Assembly (NCBI GenBank): GCA_963576725.1
Contig: OY755242.1
Span: 1,998,404-2,062,403, forward strand
Length of the DNA: 64,000 nucleotides
Reading direction: 5' to 3'
DNA from: Azorinus chamasolen
Lineage: Eukaryota > Mollusca > Bivalvia > Cardiida > Solecurtidae
A model generated the notes under the pieces. The model did not search any database, was not told the DNA's origin, and saw nothing but the letters and a program-made list of their open reading frames with translations. The translations under genes were made by a program, and so were the position numbers. Within the stretch, counting starts at the first letter, position 1. Each line of letters starts with the position of its first letter. Below are positions 1-11,266 of this stretch, piece after piece.

Positions 1-906
1 GATTCTACAGTTTTTGTCAAAGCAAAAACTTCTCTTCAGAGAAATAATGTGTTTTACACATTAAAAATAAGAGTAGACTAGATCAGACGGCTGCTATAGA
101 AGCTGTCTTTTTACATTTGACAAGATATAGATTTGATTTAACAGTTTTTTTCAAAGCTAAAACTTCTATTTATGGCAATAACAATTTTTTTAAGCATTAG
201 CAAACAAGAGTAGTCCCAGATCAATTTTTGTCAAAGCAAACAGGTTAAGGGTTAATAGGTGTTTAGAAATAATTCTAGCTCTAGGTGTGAATATCTGATG
301 ATAATTCAATTAAACGGTTCATTAGTATTTTTAACAATTGAAATTGAGAAGAGTTACGTCTACTGTTATAATGAAGTTATATTTACTCAGTTATTTCATT
401 AATATCATACAAGATTCAGACATTTTAGAACTTTTTAATGTGTTGTTATCAAATTTTATAAAAAAAAGTTATATTTAAGATGCTTTTTGGGGCAGCAGAC
501 TTAATCCACAGTAGTAAGTTTAACACCTATCATTGTCGGGGGGGGGGGGGATTATCATGTTTTCTTAAAAATTACCATGACTTATATCAGTTGGGCCATT
601 GCATAATCATGTTTTCACAGTTTTCTTAAACATTACCATGACTTACATCAGTTAGGTTTGGACCCAGATCAAAAGTCTAGATGGTGATCATTTTCCTTGA
701 TTGCCTGAATTGTTTCTTTCCTATATCTCTCACATCTAATTTGAGAGACATTGGAAGACACCATGTAACATCACTCACACTACACACTGGGGTTAATGGG
801 TCAAAATGCCTTTAATGTTTCGTCTGCAACAAAAAGTTATTGTCATCTGCTTCAATTCTTAAAATAAACTTACTTTCATTTTTTTGCAAAAATATGGTTA
901 AGATGA

Positions 907-971
907 CAAACAGTTTGGATCCTGATGAGACGCTGCAGTATGCGGCCTCTCATCTGGATCCAAACTGTTTG
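907..971. repeat. Palindromic MITE core, GTTTGGATCC family
   Basis: Two arms, CAAACAGTTTGGATCC and its complement, surround a GATGAGACGC...CTCATC stem, giving a hairpin of about 65 bases. Other copies are at 28100-28164 and 54452-54512, with a decayed one near 6510-6567. Confidence 0.7.
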
Positions 972-1142
972 CATAGGTAATCACAGTTTCACCACTAGCA
1001 TGCAAAGAGTTAAGAGTCATGCATTGACCTGGAGAGATTTTACTGCCCAGCAGCTGTAACCTTTGAACTGCTGCTGGTCTGCAGATCTGGAGTTGTTTAT
1101 TTAACCCTTAATTTCTCTCATATAAACTTGTTTTCATGCATC

Positions 1143-1200
1143 TGCAAACAGAGTAGACCCAGATAAGGTGGCTCCTATAGGATCAAGGTCTGTTATTTGC
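1143..1200. repeat. Palindromic MITE core, GCAAACAGAG family, copy 1
   Basis: Near-palindrome centred on CTCCTATAGGA with arms GCAAACAGAGTAGACCC. Degenerate right arm. Preceded at 1104 by the family terminus TTAACCC. Confidence 0.7.
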
Positions 1201-1276
1201 TAATGGAATTTGATAGATGTTTCTATGCCTTCTAAAACAGCTACACTGATTCACCATCAACATTTTATTATAAATA

Positions 1277-2608
1277 CAGTGAAGCTCACTTATAACGAAA
1301 TCCTGGGGACCTTAATATTTATTTCGCTATATCCAAACTTTGTTATATCGATAAGACAAAATTTTGTTATAAATATTTGGATATAGCAAATTTCGTTATA
1401 GTATACCAAGGTTATGCAAATTCTGATCCTGACCAGAAGCCACATTATAATGTAACTGCTGACCAAAGTCTACATGCATACAGCTGGGTTTGTCATGTGT
1501 TTGGTAATTTCATAGCATGTCTCTTATAAAATGTAAAGTAAAAGCAAATTCATATCAGTTATAAATAAATAACAATATTTGTGAAATGAGTTGACCATTT
1601 GCTTCCCTATATCAATGGCTCAGTGCAAAACTAGACTGACTCTATAGTTATTTTAGTGAAGAGAATGTCTTATATGCATGTAAGTGCACACTTCAATTAT
1701 TTATCACATTTTTTTTTATTTCTGTGTCGTGATGATTCGCGTACCTTCAATCATTTTTTTATAAATCTATATGTGCTTATCTATGTATCACGACATAAAT
1801 TATGACCATCAGTGTTCAGCCAATTGGCAGTGGTCTCGCTGGAACTACATAGTGTATTGGTCTTACCATCGGATTTTGCCTATTTCGGTGCCGATTGTCC
1901 GAAAAATATCTTAGAATAGTTATCTGCGGCTGCTTTAATGCAAAGTGTGAAGATGCAACATATATTCTGACAAACGTTTCTATTGGCCGAAATCAATATA
2001 TACGATAGGAAATGAGAACATTCATCCAATTAGATGCACGGTTACTAGTCGATTACGATTGCAACTGGTTTCAATCACGTTATCGAAATTGGTAAATAAA
2101 GCGGGATACCATTCTTCCATCAGATTCGTCCCTTCTGCATTCGGACTCAGCAGTATGTTTATGCCTCGCACGGTGCCCACAATGTATATTTTATGCGCCG
2201 TTTTCATTGTTTGTGGGAATGATGCAATAGTGTGTCCTCAACAGAAAACGTGACCATCAACAAAGATTGGGAGATATGTACATGCAGTGTGGTCATTAAG
2301 TTGTTTGACGCCCGAGGCGATAGTCGGTGAAGGTGTTTGCTGTACAGTTTTTTTTATCGCGGTAGGTGTGAAAACTTTTCAAACTGCGACATTCAGTTGA
2401 GTTTGTAATAACTGAACTATTTTTCATAGAAATTTCGTTCTCGGGACGAGGAAATAACTTTGTCTTAGCCGAATTTTCGTTATAACAGATTTTGTATTAA
2501 GCAGGCAGATGTGAATAGAAACAAAGAAGGAAAAGATCGGGGATTTTTTTTCCTTTGTATTATCCGGTCTTTCGTTATATCCGAGTTCGCTATAAGTGAG
2601 CTTCACTG
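1277..2608. mobile_element. DNA transposon remnant with TA target duplication
   Basis: Inverted termini CAGTGAAGCTCACTTATA at the left and its complement at the right, flanked on both sides by TA, as in Tc1/mariner and pogo-type transposons. The terminal repeat continues inward with TTCGTTATA-type motifs repeated several times. The unoccupied site is seen in the paralogous copy (CATTATAAATAGTTATAAATA around 28450). At 1332 bp it is internally deleted; an open stretch of 61 codons on the minus strand (2207-2022) is not recognisable as transposase. Confidence 0.8.
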
Positions 2609-2902
2609 TAGTTATAAATAGAATGAACTAGCACTCCAATGCAGTTATCTCCCTTTGTCCCTTATGGCTATGCTGATGGGACAAGGGAAATAACTGTGCG
2701 GAAATTACCTTTTAAGTGTTACAGATTCTGATGTTAAGTAGCATAAAACCCCAGGGTGAGACCATTTATGGCCCAGGGGTCATTATTTGAACACACCTGG
2801 TAGTGGTATATTAGGTGATGCTTCATACCAAATATCTTAGCTCTAGATTATGTGGTTTCAGACAAAAAGATTTTTAAAGGTTTCCCTATATAAGTCTATG
2901 TA

Positions 2903-4211
2903 ACAAGAGTACCGCATACGGTACATAATACGCCCACTTGCAAACTTTCTCTTATTCAACATGCCTTATAAGTGTTGACATTTTCTAATCTGTGCTTCAG
3001 ATCTTGATTTCCATATTAAGGTGATACTATTTTTTTTATCAAAACCCCCACAATATATCTGAAAATTCACATTAAGGTTTAACCATATAACAAAATTGAA
3101 GTAAATATCATTTCAAATGAAAATGTTATGGCCATCCTCATATTTGCATAGATTGCATTATTTTTTTAAGTGCAAGGGCCATAACTCCAAAACAACAAAT
3201 CAAATGATGCTCAGAATCGAATTAGCTTCAGGTCTTGATGCATTAAACACGTGTATGAAGTTTCATTAATATTTGTCAAACAGTTTTGCCAGAAAACAGC
3301 GGACAAACCATATACATATATTTGCATTATTTTTTAAGTAAAAGGGCCGTAACTCCGAAATGAAAAATCAAATAAACCTCAAAATTGATTCAGCATCAGA
3401 TCTTAATGCATTAAACATGTTTGTGAAGTTTCATTAATATTTCTCAAACAGCGGACAAACTATTTGCATGTATTTGCATTATTTTTTAGGAACAAGGGCC
3501 ATAACTCTGAAACGAAAAATCAAATGAATCTCAGAATCAATTCAGTTTCAGATCTTGATGCATCAAACATTTGTGTTTAGTTTCATTAATATCTCTCAAA
3601 TAGTTTCCCAGAAAACAGCGGACAAACCATTTGCATGTATTTGCATTATTTTTTAAATACAAGGGCCATAACTCCGAAACGACAAATCAAATGAAACTTA
3701 GAATTGACTCAGCATCAGATCTTGATGCATTAAACATTTGTGTGAAGTTTCAATTAATATTTGTTCAATAGTTTTCCCAGGAAACAGTGGACAAACTATT
3801 TGCATGTATTTGCATTATTTTTTAAGTAAAAGGGCCATAACTCCGAAACGACAAATTAAATGAACCTCAGAATCGACTCAGCTTCAGAACTCGATGCATT
3901 AAACATTTGTTTGAAGTTTCATCAATATCTCTCAAATAGTTTTCCCAGAAAACAGCGGACAAACTATTTGCATATATTTAAGGACAAGGGCCATAACTCT
4001 GAAATGAAAAATCAAATGAACCTCAGAATCAACTCAGCTTCAGATCTTGATGCATTAAACATTTGTGTGAAGTTTCATTAATATCTGTCAAATAGTTTTC
4101 CCAGAAAACAGCGGACAAACAAAATGTTGACGGACGAACGAACGAACGAACGAACGAACAGACGGACAGGGCCACGACAATATACGCCCACCTTTATTAG
4201 GTGGGCGTATA
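2903..4211 (+). mobile_element. Pearl/Helentron-like element, family ATACGCCCAC
   Basis: Starts ACAAG followed by a hairpin (GTACCGCATACGGTAC) and ATAATACGCCCAC. The core is about seven tandem units of about 155 bases, recognisable by GGGCCATAACTCCGAAACG and CCCAGAAAACAGCGGACAAA. A (GAAC)n/(GACG)n microsatellite follows at about 4130-4170, and then a 3' hairpin (ATACGCCCACC, loop, GGTGGGCGTAT) running into AAAAA. The partner duplication at 28730-28745 lacks the element, which fixes its limits. No open frame; non-autonomous. Confidence 0.8.
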
Positions 4212-4362
4212 AAAACTACAAGCCCCAGGGCAGGGCCATTTTTGGCCCGGGGGTCATCATTTTAACAAACTTGGTAAAGGACCATTAGATGATAATATAT
4301 ACCAAATATCAAAGCTCTAGAAATTGTGGTTTAAGAGAAGAAGATTTTTAAAGATTTAAAAA

Positions 4363-6052
4363 ACAAGAGGGCCAGAATGGCCCTGATGCGCTCACCAGAC
4401 AATCAGAGGAGAATATTTTCAAAGATTTCACTATATGTTTCTATAGAAAACTAGCCGGCCCTGGGGCAGACCAATTTTGACCCCAGGGGCATAATTTATA
4501 TAACTTTAGTAGAGGACTTGAACATGATGCTATGAGCCAAATATGAAAGCTGAGAACCTTTCAGTTTCAGGAGAAGATTATGAGCCAAATATGAAAGCTG
4601 AGAACCTTTCAGTTTCAGGAGAAGATTTTCAAAGTTTTCTCTATATGTTTCTACTGAAAACTACCCACCAATGGGGCGGGGCCAATTTTGACCCCAGGGC
4701 CATGATTCATACAATTTTTGTAGAGGACCAATTTTTGTACAGGACCTAAACATGATGCTATGCACCAAATATGAAAGCTGAGAACTTTCCAGATTCAGAG
4801 AAGAAGATTTTCAAAGTTTTCACTATTTGTTTCTATTGAAAACTGCCCATCCCTGGGGCGGGGACAATTTTGACCCCAGGGGCATAATTTATATAAATTT
4901 TGTAGAGGACCTGAACATGATGCTCTGTGCCAAATATGAAAGCTGAGCGCCTTCCAGTTTCAGAGGAGAAGATTTTCAAAGATTTCACTATTTGTTTCTA
5001 TTGAAAACTGCCCATCCCTGGGGCGGGGCCAATTTCAACCCAGGGGTCATAATTTATATAACTTTTGTAGAGGACCTAAACATGATGCTATGTGCCAAAT
5101 ATGAAAGCGGAGAACCTTCCGATTTTCAGAGGAGAAGATTTTCAAAGATTTCACTATTTGTTTCTATTGAAAACTGCCCATCCCTGGGGCGGGGCCAATT
5201 TTGACCCCAGGGTCATAATTTATATAACTTTTGTAGAGGACCTGAACATGATGCTATGTGCCAAATATGAAAGCTAAGAAACTTCCGGTTTCAAAGGAGA
5301 AGATTTTCAAAGGTTTACTATATGTTTCTATTGAAAACTTCCCACCCCTGGGGCGGGGCTAATTTTGACCCCAGGGGTATAAATTATATAACTTTTGTAG
5401 AAGACCTGGACATGATGCTCTGTACCAAATATGACAGCTGAGAATCTCTTAGTTTCAGAGGAGAAGATTTTCAAAGTTTTAACTATATATTCTTTTGAAA
5501 ACTGCCCACCCCTGGGGCGGGGCCAATTTTGACCCCAGGGCCATAATTTATATACCTTTTGTAGAGGACCTAAACATGATGCTCTGTGCCAAATATGAAA
5601 GATGAGAGCCTTTCAGTTTCAGAGGAGAAGATTTTCAAAGATTTCACTGTTTGTTTCTATTGAAAACTGCCCACCCCTGGGGCGGGGCCAATTTTGACCC
5701 CAGGGTCATAATTTATATAACTTTTGTAGAGGACCTGAACATGATGCTATGTTCCAAATATGAAAGCTAATAACCTTCTGGTTTCAGAGGAGAAGATTTT
5801 CAAAGTTTTACTATATGTTTCTATTGAAAACTTCCCACCCCTGGGGCAGGGCCAATTTTGACCCCAGGGGCATAATTTATATAACTTTTGTAGAGGACCT
5901 ATAGGGATGCTATGTACCAAAGATGAAAGCTGAGAACCCTGTAGATTTAGAGGAGTAGATTTTTAAAGGTTCAAATATATGGACGACGCCCGATGACGGA
6001 CATCAGGCGATCACAAAAGCTCACCCTGAGCACTTTGTGCTCTGGTGAGCTA
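4363..6052 (+). mobile_element. Pearl/Helentron-like element, family GCTCACC, copy 1
   Basis: 5' end ACAAGAGGGCCAGAATGGCC (hairpin) then GCGCTCACC. About nine tandem units of about 160-165 bases follow, each with a CCACCCCTGGGGCGGGGCCA block and a TTTGTAGAGGACCT block. The 3' end carries AGCTCACC, loop and GGTGAGCT before an A-run. A 48-base segment is doubled at 4530-4626. The partner duplication has an A-rich unoccupied site near 28865. Confidence 0.8.
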
Positions 6053-6310
6053 AAAAACCTGTAAAAGTAGTGGGGCGGGGCCATTTTTTGCCCGGGGGTC
6101 AAGATTTTAACAAAACTGATAGAGGACATCCTAAGGTACATTTCTGTGAAATTTGGTTGAAATCCTCCCAGTGGTTTAGGAGAAGAAGTCATTTGAAATA
6201 AAAGTGAACGAACAGACGGACGGACGGACAGACGGACAGACGGACGACAGACGACAGGCGGTCACAATAGCTCACCTTGAGCCTTTGGCTCAGGTGAGCT
6301 AAAAACAACA
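6053..6310 (+). repeat. Tail of an older GCTCACC-type element
   Basis: Continuation of the host repeat interrupted by the preceding insertion: a GGGGCGGGGCCA unit, a (GACG)n stretch at 6208-6245, and the terminal hairpin AGCTCACCTTGAGC...GCTCAGGTGAGCT at 6268-6300. The same tail closes the partner copy at 29095. Confidence 0.65.
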
Positions 6311-6697
6311 CTCTTGCAGCAGCATGTTAACAATCAATTTGTGACTGCCTATGCACTCAGAGTGGTTCCAGACAAGAAACTAGGCCCCCATCTCAAACAT
6401 GTTTGACACACCGATTACATGTTTTAAGTGAAATAACAGAACTAGGAGTGTCAAATTAATGCCAACAACAGAATCAATCAAGCCTTACAGAAACTATTGA
6501 CCCAAAAAAGTTTGGTCCTGATGAGATGTAGAGTTATTCAGCATGTCATCAGGATCAAAGCTGTTTAAAAATATGAGTCAAGTCAAATTTTGAAGGTCAC
6601 TACTGAAAACAGAACAAAGCCTACTTTTGGGAGTATTATTTCCGAAAATGTCCAAGCCATATATTCTGTGGCACTGGTCAATCGTGATTCTACAAAC

Positions 6698-6896
6698 CTT
6701 GAGCACATACAGAAGGTTCTGATGAGCATCTCTCTCTTTGATATGTAAGTCTAGCTGTGCCATGTAGGCATCAGTCCATGCATCATTGTAGAGATCCCCA
6801 TACCTCTCAGCGAGTTTCATGGCTCGGTTAGGGTCACTGAGGTCAACTATGTCTGGATTGTTGTCTTTCAGTTTAGCAGAAGCAACTTGACTGTAC
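6698..6896 (-). CDS. Exon E: start of Mieap-like C-terminal domain
   Basis: A 199-base exon with acceptor AAATTTCTAG and donor GTTTGT; one base plus 66 codons, ending in phase 0. The translation contains VDLSDPNRAMKLAERYGD, then LYNDAWTDAY, then a helical stretch ending LLYVLK. The 'DPNR..KLAE...LY...WTDA' signature is, to my recollection, how the conserved C-terminal domain of mitochondria-eating proteins begins (Mieap/SPATA18, which mediate lysosome-like clearance of damaged mitochondrial content in vertebrates; bivalves carry many paralogs). The rest of the domain must lie on exons to the left; I found none in 1-6697, so the gene probably runs off the window. Exon structure is well supported; family assignment is from motif memory and needs a profile search. 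Confidence 0.7.
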
Positions 6897-7008
6897 CTAG
6901 AAATTTAATCATACTGTAAACATTTTGCTGGCTGAATGCAAAATTGGTGTAATCTTATCCCTTAAGTTTTTCAATCAATGCACAATTGATGCACTATTGA
7001 ATTATGTA

Positions 7009-7212
7009 CATTAAAACCCCTTTAAACCGAATGTTAAATTTGGTATAATTATTGGTCTTGGAGACAGGTGGCAGCTTCATGCACGGTGAAAGTCATGCAG
7101 AAAGCTCCTAGAGGAGTTTTCTGCATAACTTTCACCCTGCATGAAGCAGCCACCTGCCTAAAAGTATCTAAATTATTTGCTACTAGACTTCCGGTTTAGA
7201 GGGATTTTACTG
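7009..7212. mobile_element. 204-bp MITE with TA duplication and central palindrome
   Basis: Ends CATTAAAACCCCTTTAAACC and (complement) CAGTAAAATCCCTCTAAACC, each flanked by TA. A long internal palindrome (CAGGTGGC...GCCACCTG) lies at about 7066-7158. Tc1/mariner-type MITE by its ends. Confidence 0.7.
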
Positions 7213-7386
7213 TATAGTAATTTTCTTTTATTACTTAGCTAGAATAGAAGTCAGGCAGAAATTGTGAATGACACATGACTGTACAGTATCACCAGAAGCA
7301 CAAATGAAATGCATGCTTGCACATGACCTTCATAGACTGTTCCTTGCTTGTTCCAAACCAACATCATTTAGGGCACTGCAACACTA

Positions 7387-8552
7387 ACAAGAGAACCAGA
7401 ATGGCTCTGATATCACTCAGCAGATAATCAGGAGGAGATTTTCAAAGTATTCACTATATATTTCTATAGAAAAATAACAGGTCCAGGGGTGAGGCCAATT
7501 TTGACCCCAAGGGCATAATTCAAACAACTTTTGTAGAGGACCTGAATATGATGTTATGTGCCAAACAGTAAAGCTGAGAACCTTCCAGTTTCAGAGGAGA
7601 AGATTTTTCAATATACATGTATATATGTTTCTATTGAAAATTGCCAAACACTGGGGCAGGGTCAAATTTGACCCCAGGGGCATAATTTATATAACTTTTG
7701 TAGAGGACATGAACATGATGCTATGTGCAAAATATAAAAGTTAGGAACCTTCCAGTTAAAGAGAAGAAGAATTTCACTAAATTTTTCTATTGAAAACTGC
7801 AAACCTCTGGGGCAGGGCCAACTTTGACCCTGTGACCATACTTAAATAACTTTTGTAGAGGACCCAAATATTAAAGCTCAAAACCTTCCAGTTTCAGAGG
7901 AAATTTTTTCAATGTAATCACTATATGTTTCTATTGAAAACTGGCCATCCCTAGGGGGGGGGGGGGGGGGCTAATTTTGACCCAAGGGGCATAATTTCTA
8001 TAATTTTTGTACAGGACCTGAACATGATACTATGTGCCAAATATGAAAGCTAAGAACCTTCCAGGTTCAGGAGAAGATTTTCAAAGTTTTCACATTATGT
8101 TTCTATTGAAAACAAGGCACTCCTGGGGCCGGACCAATTTTGAACCCTGGGGCATAATCTATATAACTTTTGTAGAGAACCTGAAGATGATGCTATGTGC
8201 CAAATATGAAAGTTGGGAACCCTGGTTCAAATTATTGATGCATGCCAACGGACGACGGACATCAGGCGATTGTGTTATACTGGTTTCGGAGCGCCCAACC
8301 TCACACTTATTCCATCTCCACCCAAACAAGGCACAACTAGGGCTGGGCCAATTTTAACCCCAGGGGCATAATTTATATAACTTTTGTAGAGGACCTACAG
8401 ATGATGCTTTGTACCTAAGATGAAAGCTGAGAACCCTGTAGATTCAGAGGAAAAGATTTAAAAAGGTTCAAATTGTTGACGCACACCAACAGACGACGGA
8501 CATCAGGCAATAACAAAAGCTCACCCTGAGCACTTTGTGCTCAAGTGAGCTA
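7387..8552 (+). mobile_element. Pearl/Helentron-like element, family GCTCACC, copy 2
   Basis: Degenerate 5' hairpin (ACAAGAGAACCAGAATGGCT), about six diverged core units, and a 3' hairpin ending AAGTGAGCT plus A-run. A run of about 20 G at 7951-7970 replaces part of a unit. Around 8265-8335 an unrelated segment (AACCTCACACTTATTCC) replaces part of one unit. Confidence 0.7.
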
Positions 8553-8844
8553 AAAAAGGGGAATAAATCCAAAAATATTGATGCTGAAGTTATAGACCTT
8601 GTGCATGACACTTCCTCTCATCATGCCTGTTCCATATGTGAAATTTCAAATCAATTGAACCAGTAAATAAAGTTATTGTTGGGACAAGAAAATATGAAAA
8701 AGGGGGAATAACTCCAAAAATATTGATTCCATAGTTATGACCCTTGTGCATGACACTTCCTCTCATCATGCTTGTTCCATATTTGAAGTTTCAAATCAAT
8801 TGAACCAGTAGACAAAGATTTATTGTCTGGATAAGAAAATATGA
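8553..8844 (+). repeat. Two tandem units of the GGGGAATAACTCC repeat
   Basis: Two copies of a ~135-base unit marked by GGGGAATAA.TCCAAAAATA and TTGTGCATGACACTTCC. The same unit recurs at 10960-11098, 15309-15449, 17529-17821, 19127-19419, 21051-21155 and 22319-22440, always between copies of the GCTCACC family. Confidence 0.7.
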
Positions 8845-9105
8845 ACAAGAGGACCATGATGGCCCTGATATCGCTCACCAGACAATCAGAGGAGAAGATT
8901 TACAAAGTTTTCACTATGTTTCTATAGAACTCTTGCCATCCCTGGGGCAGGGCTTCATTTGATCCCAGGGGCATAATTCATATATGTTTTGTAGAGGACT
9001 TCAAGATGATGCTATGTGCCAAATATGAAAGCAGAGAAACTTACAGTTTCAGAAGAAAATTACTAATTAGGTTTCACAATATGTTTCTATATAAAACTAG
9101 AGGGC
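8845..9105 (+). mobile_element. GCTCACC-family element, 5' fragment
   Basis: A 5' end with hairpin (GGACCATGATGGCCC) and about one and a half core units; no 3' end found. 9106-9459 is AT-rich and shows no gene. Confidence 0.6.
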
Positions 9106-9716
9106 CATTGACAGTGTTAATTTTTCAGCAGACATTTCTAACAGATCACAGGAACTCAGTGTTATAACCCTATCAATGCTAAACATGACTTGACTGAAAT
9201 TAGCAGTTTGGATTCTGATCTGATACATATGTAACTTCATAGTTATGTGGTTTGTACAAGAGGGTTAATTGAAAGATTGGTTTGTATAAAAACAGTGTGA
9301 ACAAACAGACAATAATTCTGAAGCAGACATCCACTAGAGTATAGAACAGGTGAACTTAAGCTTGACCTCTCCAGTACACTAGCTGACTGGCTAGTGGTTC
9401 AATGGAAAGCTTTATACTGTAGAAGTCTATTTTAAAGTATAACCCACAGGGCAGGGCCAGTTTTATCCAGTCACCAGGCTTCTCTAGTGACATAATAAAG
9501 GGGGTGCAAATAAACTTAGGTTTATTAGGTTACTTCCGGTAGTAGAAGGTTTATTAGGTTAGTAGATAGGCGGAATGATTCTATAACCATGGAACTATTT
9601 TAATTTTCTGTAAATATGCATAAACATGTTGACGGAATAGATCTAACAGAAAATTCACCTATATAATAATTAATTATTCAAATAAGAAAAAAGAAGAAAA
9701 ATTAAAAAAAATAAAT

Positions 9717-9810
9717 GGCTACAGCTGGATTCGAACCCGCGCCTGATTCTACAAAAGCCTAATCTAATCTCTCTAGAGACGTCATGCTTACCGATTACGC
9801 CACTGAGGCC
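9717..9810 (-). other. tRNA-like sequence with A and B boxes
   Basis: Minus strand: TGGCGTAATCGG matches the RNA polymerase III A-box consensus (9791-9802) and GGTTCGAATCC the B box (9727-9737). The putative acceptor strands GGCCTCAG and CTGTAGCC pair at about six of eight positions. The region between the D and T arms is too long for a plain anticodon and variable arm, so this is a tRNA-derived promoter or pseudo-tRNA rather than a confirmed tRNA gene. Confidence 0.55.
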
Positions 9811-10342
9811 ACATACAAATTGACGTTGATTTATAAGTTTTGTTAATTTAATTCACCGCTGGCGAAACGCGTTTTTGATAAAAATCAAGTCCGGGAGCAA
9901 AGATTTACAGATAAAGAGTAAATTTTTTCTCTTCACTCTCATAATAATTTGATTGATAAGCTCTTACAGGGGCAACGATTATCATAGACCTAAATATAGA
10001 ATGTTCAGTTCCATCCATTTATGAGTGACGTTAGCCCTATCTAAAAATAGAAACCGAGACGTTGGAACTCCAATTTGACCAGAAAGCCTCCGGGAGAATA
10101 TAATCATGTCTGTTTGAATTAACATATCGACTCTCAATTCTTATTTTTCAAATTCAACAACGTTTTCCCCTCTTGTAATTAAGCATTGAAACTATTTTCC
10201 TCTGCGGTAGCTCATTATTTACATCTCTAGAGTGGAAATGAAAAGGGAGGTCCGTACGTTGATCGAAAAACCGCATTTTCAATGTAAATTATTTCAATAT
10301 TCGTCTATGAAAAAAGATATAATTAAATTGACTGGATAAATA

Positions 10343-10480
10343 GAATAATAGGTTAGTGTCGTAGATGGGACGCCTTTATCTGACTCGGAGAGAAAACAGC
10401 TGAGGCTTGGCAAGCCTCGCCTCAATGTTTTTTCCCCTCATCGGATAAAGCGTCCCATCTACGGCACTAACCTATTATTC
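10343..10480. repeat. Long inverted repeat ending the tRNA-bearing element
   Basis: GAATAATAGGTTAGTG and GTAGATGGGACGC return as the complement at 10448-10480; the centre contains a second small hairpin (GAGGCTTGGCAAGCCTC). Only one arm survives in the other copy. Confidence 0.75.
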
Positions 10481-10483
10481 TCT

Positions 10484-10959
10484 ATTTAACCTCAGAACTA
10501 TGATATTAACAAAATTCATAAAGGTATACTAAATAAATCTATACACCAAATATCTAAGCTCTGGAACTTGCAGTTTTTGGCGTGAAGATTTTTAAAGTTT
10601 TCCCTATGCCTAACTAATGAACCAAGCACTCTGTTACAGAAAACTGGAACAACAGTCTGCTTAAAAAAACTAGCCACCCCTGGGGCGGGGCCAATTTGAC
10701 CCAAGAGGCATAATCTATATAACTTTTGTAGAGGACCTGAACATGATGCTATGTGCCAAATATGAAAGCTGAGAACCCTGTAGATTCAGAGGAGAAGATT
10801 TTCAAAGTTTTCACTATATGTTTCTAATTAAAAATTGACACCCCTGGGGCGGGGCCAATTTTGACCCCAGGGGCATAATTTATATAACTTTTGTAGAGGA
10901 CCTGAATATGATGCTATATGCCAAAGCTGAAAGCTGAGAACCCTGTGAGCTAAAAAGGG
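10484..10959 (+). repeat. Degenerate pearl-type fragments
   Basis: 10484-10640 is paralogous to 63660-63800. From about 10670 two GCTCACC-family core units follow, ending in a truncated GTGAGCTAAAAA at 10945. No gene. Confidence 0.55.
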
Positions 10960-11266
10960 GTTATAACTCCAAACATATTGATTCTAGATTTATGGCCCTT
11001 GTGCATGACACTTCATCTCATCATGTTTGTTCCATATGTGGAGTTTCAAATCAATTGAACCAATGGATAAATAGTTATTGTCTGGGCAAGAAAATATAAC
11101 AAGAGGGCCAGAATAGCCCTGAAGTGCTCACCAGACAATCAGAGGAGAAGATTTTCAAAGTTTTCACTATATGTTTCTATAGAAAACTAGCCGGCCCTGG
11201 GGCGGGCCAAGTTTGACCCCAGGGGCATAATTTATAAAACTTTTGTAGAGGATTTGAACATGATGC

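Larger units (their letters stand above)
1..6310. repeat. Segmental duplication, left copy (extends off the window)
   Basis: This stretch is colinear with about 27335-29095: the same opening motif, the same palindromic MITEs, the same 2640-2900 block and the same GGTGAGCT tail near 6299. It is longer only because it carries later insertions (1277-2608, 2903-4211, 4363-6052) absent from the partner. Single-base and small indel differences are frequent, so the duplication is not recent. 361-770 contains AT-rich sequence with only partial similarity and no gene. Confidence 0.75.
9460..10483 (-). mobile_element. tRNA-bearing hairpin element, copy 1
   Basis: About 1 kb, shared in inverted orientation with 51901-52815. 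Its limits are given by an unoccupied homologous site near 63645-63670 (GGGCAGGGCCAATTTAACC), where this copy has the insert between GGGCCA and ATTTAACC. One end is GTTTTATCCAGTCACC; the other is a hairpin of about 140 bases (10343-10480, arms GAATAATAGGTTAGTG). A tRNA-like segment lies inside on the minus strand. No protein. I do not recognise the family. Confidence 0.7.

Noticed and set aside
2022..2253. Transposase gene inside the 1.3-kb transposon
   Set aside because: Short overlapping frames on both strands with no DDE or helix-turn-helix motif that I can recognise.
9717..9810. Functional tRNA gene
   Set aside because: Imperfect acceptor and T stems, an over-long middle region, and a location inside a mobile element; kept only as tRNA-like.
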